Assembly: GCA_021648625.1 (NCBI GenBank) | Contig: JAKISK010000006.1 | Span: 1 to 41,249 of the forward strand | DNA length: 41,249 nucleotides | DNA from: Thiomicrorhabdus sp. | GTDB taxonomy: Bacteria > Pseudomonadota > Gammaproteobacteria > Thiomicrospirales > Thiomicrospiraceae | Direction of reading: 5' to 3' | In this document: positions 33,816-41,249 of the stretch, in pieces | Position numbering within the stretch: the first letter of the stretch is position 1 | How the letters are laid out: every line of letters begins with the position of its first letter | The notes under the pieces: model-generated | Seen by the model: the letters and a program-made list of their open reading frames with translations, nothing else | What the model was told of the DNA's origin: nothing | Databases searched by the model: none | Position numbers and translations under genes: made by a program

Positions 33816-35195
33816 ATGGCAAAAGTAAAATCTGCCTATGTCTGCACCGATTGCGGTGCCGACCATTCACAGTGGCAAGGTCAATGCGCGGTGTGCAGTG
33901 CTTGGAATACCCTGCAAGAGATTAAACTGAGTTCAGGTAAAGGCAGTGCGATTCCTGTTGTACCCACCGCATCTGCAAAAGGGTATTCGGGCGCGGTTGA
34001 GGCCAAGGTCAAAAATATTTCCGATGTCAATCTTGCGGAAGTCCCCCGAATTTCATCCAGTATGAAAGAGCTGGATCGCGTGTTGGGCGGCGGCATTGTA
34101 CCCGGGTCGGTCGTGTTGATTGGCGGAGACCCTGGTGTCGGAAAATCGTCCATCTTATTGCAGGTGATGTGTCAGCTAAGCACCGAATACAATGTGCTGT
34201 ATGTAACGGGGGAGGAATCTTTACAGCAAGTGGCATTGCGAGCCAAGCGAATGCAGTTACCCGATGAGAAGTTACGGCTTTTAACAGAGACGGACGTTGA
34301 ACTGATTGCACATGCCGCCTTAGCAGAGTCGCCTAAAATTATGGTGGTTGATTCCATTCAAACCATGCAGTTGGCAGAGGTTTCGGGTGCGGCGGGCGGT
34401 GTGTCTCAGGTACGGGAGTCGGCGGCTTTTTTAACACGCTTTGCCAAACAAAATAACATCGCCATTTTTTTAGTCGGTCATGTCACCAAGTCGGGAGAGG
34501 TGGCGGGGCCACGCGTGTTAGAGCACATTGTGGATACCGTCATTTTTTTAGAAGGTCAATCCGACAGTCGGTTTAGAACCCTGCGTGCCATTAAAAATCG
34601 CTTTGGCGCAGTGAATGAACTCGGTGTTTTTGCGATGACCGACAAAGGCATGAAGCAAATTAAAAACCCTTCCGCCATTTTTCTATCGCGTGGCGAAGAC
34701 GTTTCTTCAGGCTCGGTGGTGATGGTCGTCTGGGAAGGCTCTCGTCCTTTGTTAGTTGAGATACAGGCCTTGGTCGATGATTCACTTTTTGGCGCACCCA
34801 AGCGCGTGATGGTCGGGTTGGATCAAAACCGTATCGCAATGCTACTGGCGGTCATGCATCGTCATGGAGGCATTCAAGCGAGTGATCAAGATGTGTACGT
34901 CAATGTGGTAGGGGGGGTAAAAATTACCGAAACTTCAGCCGATTTAGCCGTTTTATCGGCTATTTTATCCAGTATGCGAGATCAACCATTGTCTCAAGAG
35001 TTGATTGTGTTTGGCGAAGTGGGGTTGGCAGGTGAAATTAGACCCGTACCCAGTGGTCAAGAACGCTTGTTTGAAGCCGCAAAACATGGCTTTAAACGTG
35101 CGATTGTGCCGATAGGGAATGTGCCTAAAAATGGCATTCCCAATATGGAGGTTATTGGTGTAAAGAGCTTGCAGCAAGCGTTGGATGTGCTTTGA
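33816..35195 (+). CDS. radA: DNA repair protein RadA
   Basis: A 459-residue protein with the full RadA layout: N-terminal zinc finger (CTDCGADHSQWQGQCAVCSAW), RecA-type ATPase with Walker A GGDPGVGKSS and Walker B IMVVDSIQT, the RadA motif KNRFG, and a C-terminal Lon-protease-like domain (VNVVGGVKITETSADLAVLSAILSS, without the catalytic Ser-Lys pair). RadA is a branch-migration helicase in recombination. Seven G followed by TAAAAATTACC (34911-34927) encode VGGVKIT. Confidence 0.96.
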   Translation: MAKVKSAYVCTDCGADHSQWQGQCAVCSAWNTLQEIKLSSGKGSAIPVVPTASAKGYSGAVEAKVKNISDVNLAEVPRISSSMKELDRVLGGGIVPGSVVLIGGDPGVGKSSILLQVMCQLSTEYNVLYVTGEESLQQVALRAKRMQLPDEKLRLLTETDVELIAHAALAESPKIMVVDSIQTMQLAEVSGAAGGVSQVRESAAFLTRFAKQNNIAIFLVGHVTKSGEVAGPRVLEHIVDTVIFLEGQSDSRFRTLRAIKNRFGAVNELGVFAMTDKGMKQIKNPSAIFLSRGEDVSSGSVVMVVWEGSRPLLVEIQALVDDSLFGAPKRVMVGLDQNRIAMLLAVMHRHGGIQASDQDVYVNVVGGVKITETSADLAVLSAILSSMRDQPLSQELIVFGEVGLAGEIRPVPSGQERLFEAAKHGFKRAIVPIGNVPKNGIPNMEVIGVKSLQQALDVL

Positions 35196-35198
35196 TTT

Positions 35199-35230
35199 TT
35201 GACAATACTCTTTTATTCACATGTTAAGAT
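35199..35230 (+). promoter_or_regulatory. Possible fadL promoter
   Basis: TTGACA (35199-35204) and an extended -10 TGTTAAGAT (35222-35230). The 20-base spacer is long, so the extended -10 may carry most of the recognition. Confidence 0.4.
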
Positions 35231-35263
35231 AGTGCGCAGTTTTATTTAATTTTGGAGTTTTTT

Positions 35264-36535
35264 ATGCGCAATCGTAAGTTAACGGCGGCTATGTTAATGG
35301 CCTTAGCAACCCCTTCTGTTTATGCCGCAGGCTTTGCTTTAATTGAGCAAAGTGCCAGTGGGCAAGGATTATCCTATGCGGGTGCGGCGGCCAGTGCCGA
35401 AGACGCGAGCGTGATGTGGTTTAACCCCGCAGGAATGACAGAGATTTCTGGCCGTGAAGCTATTTTTGCTGGGCATCTTATTGTGCCAAAATCTGAATTT
35501 AGTAATGAAGGTTCTTATAATTCAGCGCTTGGTAATGCGCCCATTTCAGGGGATGATGATAATGGTGCAACCAATGGCTTTGTACCGAACCTGTATTGGA
35601 AGGGGGCGTATGGCGGATACGATGTTGGGCTGGGCATTAATGTCCCTTTCGGTCAAAAAATTAAATATAAAGATGATTGGGTTGGACGTTATCATGCGGT
35701 TGAAACCAATTTAAAAACCTTAAACATTAACCCGTCGATCGCAAAAAAGATGAATGAGCAATGGTCATTTGGATTTGGCCTGAATGCGCAATATGTCGAT
35801 TTGGTTTTATCAAGTAAAGTGGATAATACGCTTGCAGGAAACCCAGCGGCAGGCGATGGAGACGCTGAAATAACCGCAGACAGTTGGGCGTATGGTTATA
35901 ATTTAGGACTGTTTTATCAGCCGACACTCACAACGGATTTAGGGTTAGCGTATCGTTCGTCTATTACCCATTTTGCAAAAGGTAACGTGGATTATACTAA
36001 TGTAACAAATGCTGGCGCATTGGCTTCTTTAGTCGATGCAGAGGCTAAGGCTACGGTTAATTTACCGGCAAGCTTATCCTTTAGTGTTAACCAAGGTGTT
36101 AATGATAAGTTGCAAATTTTAGCGGATGCAACGTGGACGCAATGGAGTGATTATAAAGAGTTGGTGGTTGCATTTGATTCCACACAGCCAAATTCTGCAA
36201 CCAGACAAGATTTTAAAGACAGTTGGCGTTTATCGTTAGGTGGCATTTATCAATTAAATGATGCCATTAAATTACGAGCGGGGGTGGCATTCGATCAAAC
36301 CCCCGTCTCTAATCCTGAAAACAGAAGCCCTAGAACCCCCGATGTTGATCGCAAGTGGTTTTCGGTTGGGCTGGGTTATAGATTCAATAAAGCATTGAAT
36401 TTGGATGTGGCTTACAGCCATTTGGCAGCGGATAAAGCCAAAGTAAATTACACCACTAATGACGCTCAGTATTTGGTGGGTGAGTACAATAATTCAGTGA
36501 ATATTTTCAGTGCACAAATTGTTTGGAGGTATTAA
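35264..36535 (+). CDS. FadL/OmpP1/TodX-family outer-membrane channel
   Basis: A protein of 423 residues with a signal peptide (MRNRKLTAAMLMALATPSVYA) followed by the family start AGFALIEQSASGQGLSYAGAAASAEDASVMWFNPAGMTEI, where NPA is the plug-domain NPA motif. The rest alternates as beta strands and ends in FSAQIVWRY with a C-terminal aromatic residue for BAM recognition. It imports hydrophobic compounds such as fatty acids. I chose the ATG at 35264 behind TTGGAG. A strong hairpin terminator follows. Confidence 0.93.
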   Translation: MRNRKLTAAMLMALATPSVYAAGFALIEQSASGQGLSYAGAAASAEDASVMWFNPAGMTEISGREAIFAGHLIVPKSEFSNEGSYNSALGNAPISGDDDNGATNGFVPNLYWKGAYGGYDVGLGINVPFGQKIKYKDDWVGRYHAVETNLKTLNINPSIAKKMNEQWSFGFGLNAQYVDLVLSSKVDNTLAGNPAAGDGDAEITADSWAYGYNLGLFYQPTLTTDLGLAYRSSITHFAKGNVDYTNVTNAGALASLVDAEAKATVNLPASLSFSVNQGVNDKLQILADATWTQWSDYKELVVAFDSTQPNSATRQDFKDSWRLSLGGIYQLNDAIKLRAGVAFDQTPVSNPENRSPRTPDVDRKWFSVGLGYRFNKALNLDVAYSHLAADKAKVNYTTNDAQYLVGEYNNSVNIFSAQIVWRY

Positions 36536-36574
36536 TTTTTTAGAGCGCATTACTTTTTTAAATAATTGAATGTA

Positions 36575-36612
36575 AAAATGCCTGTTTAGAGTCCCTAAAC
36601 AGGCATTTTTTT
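36575..36612. terminator. Bidirectional terminator between fadL-like and doxX genes
   Basis: AAAAATGCCTGTTTAG pairs perfectly with CTAAACAGGCATTTTT around AGTCC; A and T runs on both sides allow it to act in both directions. Its right edge touches the doxX stop codon. Confidence 0.9.
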
Positions 36613-37207
36613 ATGGCATGCAACGTTTACGAACCCAATAATCCACACTGATAAATTTACCCCCCCCTAATATAAACAGTGCAAACAGCATAATAAGGTA
36701 GGTGGCCGCCCATTCAATGCCGTTGTTGCTTGCAATTAAACTGCCGTGTTCGGTAAGCCAGTCGTAATTTCCGTGGGTTTGTAAAAGTTCTTTGGATTTT
36801 TCAAGCCTCTCAAGGGCGCTTGCCGTATTTTCAGATGCCCAAGGCGACATTAAATCATGAACCGCTTGCCAACCATTTTGCCAATGCACACTGGTCATGG
36901 CGACAACCATGGTAATCATTAATGGAATGGTTGCCCAGCGTGTGGCAAAGCCAAAGAGCAGTAAGATGGCACCACCCACTTCGGCGGATGTGGCTAAAAA
37001 GGCAAGTAACTCTGGAAAAGGAAGGCCAAGCCCCCACTGTTCGTTGCCAAACCAAGCCACCGTGTCATCGAACGAGTTGGCTTTATTCATGCCTGCAATC
37101 CAAAAAACAGGCACTAAGTAAAGGCGTAAGGCGAGTGATGCAACGCTGGAAAGCGATTGAACGCTTGTGTCCATGAGCTGTTGAAGCTTGATGATTAGGG
37201 TTTTCAT
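36611..37207 (-). CDS. DoxX-family membrane protein
   Basis: A 198-residue protein with four hydrophobic helices and the DoxX pattern: LALRLYLVPVFWIAGMNKANSFDDTVAWF, ELLAFLATSAEVGGAILLLFGFATRWATIPLM. DoxX proteins are linked to quinone-dependent thiosulfate or redox processes in some species, but most are uncharacterised. It has about 70 extra residues between helices 3 and 4. Eight C on the plus strand (36660-36667) give Gly-Gly-Gly-Lys near its C-terminus. Confidence 0.85.
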   Translation of the reverse strand: MKTLIIKLQQLMDTSVQSLSSVASLALRLYLVPVFWIAGMNKANSFDDTVAWFGNEQWGLGLPFPELLAFLATSAEVGGAILLLFGFATRWATIPLMITMVVAMTSVHWQNGWQAVHDLMSPWASENTASALERLEKSKELLQTHGNYDWLTEHGSLIASNNGIEWAATYLIMLFALFILGGGKFISVDYWVRKRCMP

Positions 37208-37285
37208 TGTTAAACCTTGTTTATTTAAAGAGGGTGCTATGAAGACCTGTTCTTAATGCGTTTTATTACAAGGGGGGTAAAAATT

Positions 37286-38098
37286 TTAATTTTGTAAAAA
37301 ATCGTTCCACTCTTTAAATAGCTCTGGTGTGGTGGCGGCCACCGCAGAACGTTTTTCGACTTTAGCGAGCAGTACGGTTTGTTGGTCTAGGGTTTGGCTT
37401 TGTCCGCCAGCCTCTTCTAAGATTAACCAGCCTGCGGCGTAGTCCCAAATGTTTTGTGAGCCGTGTAAATATACTTGACCGCGACCTGCGGCAATCCAAC
37501 ACCAATCGAGAGCAACGGAGCCAAAACTGCGTTGAGAGGCGTAAGGGGCTTGGGTGGCTAAGCGAATGGCAAGGTCGGGCTGTAGGCGCTTAAAATCCAC
37601 AATGCTACTGCATTGGCTTAAGGCCGTTTTAGCAGTTTTGGCCGTGAAGGGTTGGTGATTGAGCTCTGCGCCCATGTTTTGTCGGGCGGCAAAGAGTTCA
37701 TCGCGTGAGGGATCATAAACCAGACCTGCAATAATGTTACCTTGTACCGTAAGCGCCAGCGATACGGTATAAACAGGAATGCCAATGGCAAAGTTACTGG
37801 TACCGTCTACGGGGTCTAAAATCCAGCACCCTTGTTTGCTGTTCATGGCCTTTTCTTGCGCCTCCGTTGAAGACTCTTCGCCTAAAAATGCAAATTCAGG
37901 CCAGTTTTTAGCTAAAAAGGATTGGGTTTTTAGCTGCATTTGGGTATCGGCTTCTGTTAAAAGCGAGCCATCTTGTTTGGTTTCAACGCTCACATTTTCA
38001 AACCGAGCAAGCACTTCTGTTTTGGCAAGTTGAATGATGCCACTTTTTAGGCGTTGCCAGTTGGCTTCTTGAATAAAAGGGTTATTGCTCATGTTCAT
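37286..38098 (-). CDS. Inositol monophosphatase family protein (SuhB/CysQ-like)
   Basis: A protein of about 270 residues. The metal-site motifs are GEESS, WILDPVDGTSNFAIGIP and WDYAAGWLILEEAGG. Such enzymes hydrolyse inositol-1-phosphate, PAP or fructose-1,6-bisphosphate; which one cannot be decided from sequence. Its start overlaps the end of the CorC-like gene. I chose the ATG at 38098; ATG at 38092 or GTG at 38119 are alternatives. Six G followed by TAAAAATTTT (plus strand 37272) lie nine bases past its stop. Confidence 0.88.
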   Translation of the reverse strand: MNMSNNPFIQEANWQRLKSGIIQLAKTEVLARFENVSVETKQDGSLLTEADTQMQLKTQSFLAKNWPEFAFLGEESSTEAQEKAMNSKQGCWILDPVDGTSNFAIGIPVYTVSLALTVQGNIIAGLVYDPSRDELFAARQNMGAELNHQPFTAKTAKTALSQCSSIVDFKRLQPDLAIRLATQAPYASQRSFGSVALDWCWIAAGRGQVYLHGSQNIWDYAAGWLILEEAGGQSQTLDQQTVLLAKVEKRSAVAATTPELFKEWNDFLQN

Positions 38099-39383
38099 TG
38101 CTACGCTTTTGTGGTTCACTAATTTTGGTCAATTTAACGGATTGAATGGCGTTGTCAGAGGTTTTGATTACTTCCAAAATATAGGGGCCTACTTTAATGC
38201 AGGTACCTGTTGTTGGAAGCGTTTCCAGTTCTTCTTGAATGAGTCCATTAAGGGTTTTTGGCCCATCGGTTGGCAGGTTTAGGTTGTACTCTTTATTGAG
38301 GTCACGAATAAACTCAAGTGCATCAATGGTCATGGAGCCGTCATCGTTCAGTGCCACACTGTCGGTTTCAGGTTTGGCTTTGGAATCGGTTGAAAGTTTG
38401 CCAACAATCTCTTCCAGCAAATCTTCCATAGAAAGTAAGCCTTGTAGGTCACCGTATTCATCAACAATACAGGCCATTCGGCGTTTGTTCTCATTAAACT
38501 TCCTCAATTGAACGCTTAAGGAGGTGCACTCAGGTACAAAATAAGCGGGTCGTGCCAGTTTAATGATGTCTTTTAGTGAGGCATCTTTGTGCATGAGTAA
38601 GGGAAGCGCACGGCGTAAATTTAACACACCAACAAGATCTTCATCCAGCGATCCACGATAAAGCGGTATGCGGGTATAAGGTGATTTTTCAATGGCTTTT
38701 AGAATGTCTTCAATCGGTTGTGTGACATCCACAGCATAGATGTCTTGTTTAGGAATCATGACATCTTCTACGGTAACGGTTTCGAGTTTTAATACACTGG
38801 AAAGCATGTCTCGGTAGTGTTTAGGCAGTTGATGCGTTGCTTCATCAATGAGCGTTTGCAGTTCTTCATGGGACAGCGAGTGTTGATCGCCGTTGTGTTG
38901 GGTGTTAACACCAAACAGGCGTAAGAGGCCATTGGCAAAAAAGTTAACCAGCCAGACAATGGGGGAAAAAATTTTAAGCAGTGGCGTTAAAATAAATGCC
39001 GCTGGATAAGCAATTTTTTCAGGATAAAGTGCCGCAAGTGTTTTTGGCGCAACTTCTGCAAACACTAAAATAACCAGTGTGAGCAACCCAGCGGCAAGGG
39101 CGATTCCTGCTTCACCAATCAGTTTCATGGCGATGATGGTGGCAATGGAGGAGGCAAAAATATTGACGAAATTGTTGCCAAGTAAAATCACACCGAGCAA
39201 GCGATCGGGCTTTTCAAGTAATTTTTGTGCTTTTATTGCGCCTTTATGTCCAGACTTGGCTTGATGCTTTAACCGATAACGATTAAGCGCCATCATGCTG
39301 GTTTCTGAGCTAGAAAATAGGGCGGAAAGAATAATAAGAAGGGCTAAAATGCCAAATAGGATAGATATATCGAGCGAGTTCAA
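38082..39383 (-). CDS. CorC/HlyC-type CNNM transporter-like protein
   Basis: A 433-residue protein with an N-terminal DUF21 (CNNM) membrane domain (ALFSSSETSMMALNRYRLKHQAKSGHKGA, then three or four helices), paired CBS domains (TVEDVMIPKQDIYAVDV; RRMACIVDEYGDLQGLLSMEDLLEEIVGKL), and a C-terminal CorC_HlyC domain (ALEFIRDLNKEYNLNLPTDGPKTLNGLIQEELETLP). The family is linked to Mg2+/Co2+ efflux. In many gammaproteobacteria it lies with a CcsA-like gene next to ffh, as here. Confidence 0.93.
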   Translation of the reverse strand: MNSLDISILFGILALLIILSALFSSSETSMMALNRYRLKHQAKSGHKGAIKAQKLLEKPDRLLGVILLGNNFVNIFASSIATIIAMKLIGEAGIALAAGLLTLVILVFAEVAPKTLAALYPEKIAYPAAFILTPLLKIFSPIVWLVNFFANGLLRLFGVNTQHNGDQHSLSHEELQTLIDEATHQLPKHYRDMLSSVLKLETVTVEDVMIPKQDIYAVDVTQPIEDILKAIEKSPYTRIPLYRGSLDEDLVGVLNLRRALPLLMHKDASLKDIIKLARPAYFVPECTSLSVQLRKFNENKRRMACIVDEYGDLQGLLSMEDLLEEIVGKLSTDSKAKPETDSVALNDDGSMTIDALEFIRDLNKEYNLNLPTDGPKTLNGLIQEELETLPTTGTCIKVGPYILEVIKTSDNAIQSVKLTKISEPQKRSNEHEQ

Positions 39384-39555
39384 GGCAGTCTTTTTTGATT
39401 ATGAATGAACTGCGAATTATAACGGTTTATGAGGATTGAAAATAGTCTAAGGTGATTATCTTAATGGTTTATCTTCTGTAACGGTTTAACAAGCCTTTAA
39501 AAAGGCTGATGTAATGTTGAAAATAATAATTTTAGCACTTAGTTTAGTACCCAGA

Positions 39556-40356
39556 TTAGTATCCTAGTGAGGACAAAATAATGCTGGTTCCAATAAAGCT
39601 TAGTACCAGTAAAACGTAAGCCCAAATGGTGTATCGAGCCGCTTTTTTGCCACGCCAGCCGTACTTAAAGTGACCAAATAAAAAGGCACCATAAACCAAC
39701 CAAGACAGAATGGCGAGAAAGGTTTTATGAATTAAGTGTTGTGCAAAGAGGTCTTCTATAAAAAAGACACCGCTTAATAAGGCAAAGCTTAAAAAGATAA
39801 AGCCGATTATTACGAGCTGTATAAGTGTGGTTTCCATTACCTGCAAGGGAGGCAGAGCTTTCATAAGGCGGGAGAGTTTCTTTTTACGAAACAGGAGCTC
39901 TTGTCTGCCGTATAAAATGGCCTGTGCGGTTGCAATGCCCATGATGCTGTAAGCCGCAATGGATATCAGTACGTGAATGCCCAGTGTAAAAGGTAGGGGG
40001 GTAAAATTATTCATGAAAATAGGCAGCAATACCGTGAGCGCGGCTAAGGGGTAGACAAATATTCCCAGCATTTCGGTGTTTTTATTAATGCAGGTGATCA
40101 ATAAAATGGCACTGCCCAAAAGTGCCACCAAGGATAGACCATTTCCCATGTTGAAGTGAATCGCTTGATCGCCCCATAAGGTAATGCTTAGCGCAAAGGC
40201 ATGCACCAGCGTTGCGATTAAGGCCAGTTTAATCACGTTAGGGCGAATGTTGCTGTCGGTGTTCCCTTGTATTTTTTGCCAAATAAGGCGGCTGGCCAAT
40301 AAATATAAAAGACTGGCTAGTAAAGCACTCGATACACTGATGAACATAAAAACCAA
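39556..40356 (-). CDS. CcsA/YpjD-type cytochrome c assembly family protein
   Basis: A 266-residue polytopic protein of the HemX/CcsA type. Conserved histidines in helix ends are visible in LVHAFALSITLWG, PFTLGIHVLISIAAYSIMG and FLFGHFKYGWRGKKAARYTIWAY. The usual WGxxWxWD motif of full CcsA is not seen, which fits the shorter YpjD branch whose exact role is unsettled. It is divergent from ffh, an arrangement common in proteobacteria. Six G plus TAAAATTATTC (39996-40012) encode NNFTPLP. Confidence 0.9.
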   Translation of the reverse strand: MVFMFISVSSALLASLLYLLASRLIWQKIQGNTDSNIRPNVIKLALIATLVHAFALSITLWGDQAIHFNMGNGLSLVALLGSAILLITCINKNTEMLGIFVYPLAALTVLLPIFMNNFTPLPFTLGIHVLISIAAYSIMGIATAQAILYGRQELLFRKKKLSRLMKALPPLQVMETTLIQLVIIGFIFLSFALLSGVFFIEDLFAQHLIHKTFLAILSWLVYGAFLFGHFKYGWRGKKAARYTIWAYVLLVLSFIGTSIILSSLGY

Positions 40357-40388
40357 ATCCTTAAAGTTACGGTATGACCTATTTCCGC

Positions 40389-40394
40389 TATAAT
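40389..40394 (+). promoter_or_regulatory. -10 element upstream of ffh
   Basis: TATAAT lies inside the near-palindrome CGCTATAATAGCG, about 86 bases before the ffh ATG. No clear -35. The reverse strand reads TATTAT, so it may also serve the divergent CcsA-like gene. Confidence 0.45.
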
Positions 40395-40480
40395 AGCGTA
40401 ATTATTTTTTGAATTGAAGGCTACTGGCGTCGAAAAGCGTAAATACGTTGATGAAAGTGGTTTTTTTTAGGAGAGTCGTA

Positions 40481-41249
40481 ATGTTTGACAATTTATCGGA
40501 CCGTTTAGCAAAGACCTTTAAAAGCCTAAAAGGGCAAGGTCGTTTAACCGAATCCAATATTAAAGATGCCTTAAGAGATGTTCGCAGAGCGTTGTTAGAA
40601 GCCGATGTTGCTCTGTCTGTGGTGAAAAGCTTTATTGACAAAGTACAAGAGCGTGCGGTGGGGCAAGAGGTTTCCACCAGTTTAAACCCTGGGCAAGCGT
40701 TTATTAAAATTGTTCGTGAGCAGTTAACTGAAGTGATGGGGGCAGAAGCCGAGCCACTTAATTTTAATGTTGAGCCACCTGCGGTCATTATGGTAGCCGG
40801 TTTGCAAGGGGCGGGTAAAACCACCTCAGTCGCCAAACTGGCCAAATTGCTAAAAGAGCGTGATAAGAAAAAAGTCATGTTGGTTTCGGCCGATGTCTAT
40901 CGTCCAGCCGCGATTAAACAGTTGGAAACCTTAGCGTCTCAAGTGGATGTATTGTTCTATCCCTCGTCAGCGGATCAAAACCCCATTGACATTGCGCGTA
41001 ATGCACATGCCGAAGCCAAAAAACAATTTGCGGATGTACTGATTTTAGATACCGCAGGTCGTTTGCACATTGATGACGAGATGATGCAAGAGATTAAAAA
41101 CCTGCATCAAAGCATTAACCCATGCGAAACGCTGTTTGTTGTGGATTCCATGACAGGGCAAGATGCCGCCAATACTGCCAAAGCATTTAACGATGCCCTG
41201 CCTTTAACCGGGGTCATCTTAACCAAAACCGATGGCGATGCACGTGGCG
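40481..41249 (+). CDS. ffh: Signal recognition particle protein Ffh, N-terminal part (3' end outside window)
   Basis: The frame is open to the window end, giving 256 residues of a protein normally near 450. It holds the N domain (MFDNLSDRLAKTFKSLKGQGRLTESNIKDALRDVRRALLEADV with the ALLEADV motif) and most of the G domain: G1 GLQGAGKTT, DTAGRLH (G3) and TKTDGDAR (G4). The M domain lies outside. Ffh with 4.5S RNA targets membrane proteins to SecYEG. TTAGGAG precedes the ATG at good spacing. Confidence 0.97.
   Translation, partial: MFDNLSDRLAKTFKSLKGQGRLTESNIKDALRDVRRALLEADVALSVVKSFIDKVQERAVGQEVSTSLNPGQAFIKIVREQLTEVMGAEAEPLNFNVEPPAVIMVAGLQGAGKTTSVAKLAKLLKERDKKKVMLVSADVYRPAAIKQLETLASQVDVLFYPSSADQNPIDIARNAHAEAKKQFADVLILDTAGRLHIDDEMMQEIKNLHQSINPCETLFVVDSMTGQDAANTAKAFNDALPLTGVILTKTDGDARG

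Noticed and set aside
40402-40878. Minus-strand open frame of 158 codons at the right end
   Set aside because: Antisense to ffh, whose motifs and Shine-Dalgarno are clear.

Overview
The window looks like ordinary chromosome of a moderately A/T-rich gammaproteobacterium. The gene order mlaFEDCB-ibaG-murA-hisGD, the yrbG-kdsC-lptCAB-hpf block and the petABC (cytochrome bc1) operon are classic gammaproteobacterial neighbourhoods. Short-form HisG, bc1 genes and protein flavour suggest a Thiotrichales / Thiomicrospira-like sulfur oxidiser; that placement is inference, not proof.

Layout. 1-2.7 kb: 3' end of murJ, a thioredoxin-fold membrane protein without a redox motif, a repeat-dense 0.5 kb spacer, and a secreted DUF5666-repeat protein behind a strong palindromic promoter. 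2.8-12.7 kb: a cluster that looks like the machinery for polyprenyl-phosphate D-arabinofuranose (DprE2-like, DprE1-like, GtrA, UbiA-type phosphoribosyltransferase, divergent-PAP2 phosphatase, GT39-type membrane glycosyltransferase). It is interrupted at 6.9-11.0 kb by a two-gene cassette (PHP-domain/SMC-like ATPase plus AlbA/GHKL-type ATP-binding protein) whose flanks carry pieces of the interspersed repeat seen elsewhere in the window. 12.7-19.2 kb, minus strand: OmpA-like lipoprotein, mgtE, hpf, lptB, lptA, lptC, kdsC, a repeat element where kdsD would be expected, and yrbG. 19.5-25.1 kb, plus strand: a short DUF72 protein, the mla phospholipid transport operon, and a yadGH-type ABC exporter. 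25.1-29.4 kb: ibaG, murA, hisG, hisD, a Nif3/YbgI protein. 29.6-36.5 kb: petABC, a membrane-anchored glutamate-synthase-like flavoprotein, radA, a FadL-type porin. 36.6-40.4 kb, minus strand: DoxX, an inositol-monophosphatase family protein, a CorC/CNNM protein, a CcsA/YpjD-type protein. The window ends inside ffh.

Functionally much of the window serves the cell envelope: peptidoglycan (murJ, murA), LPS transport and Kdo supply (lptABC, kdsC), retrograde phospholipid transport (mla), and a probable D-arabinose glycosylation pathway. The most unusual signals are (1) a family of 6-10 base G/C homopolymers, many followed by TAAAATTT-like sequence, scattered in genes and next to stop codons; (2) two copies of a roughly 110 bp repeat whose hairpin arms differ by compensatory changes; (3) a MITE-like family with GAGACCTTTGC ends; (4) the PHP-ATPase/AlbA cassette, a candidate defence system; and (5) a perfect 22-bp palindrome over the -10 box of the DUF5666 gene. 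No tRNA, rRNA or CRISPR array was seen.
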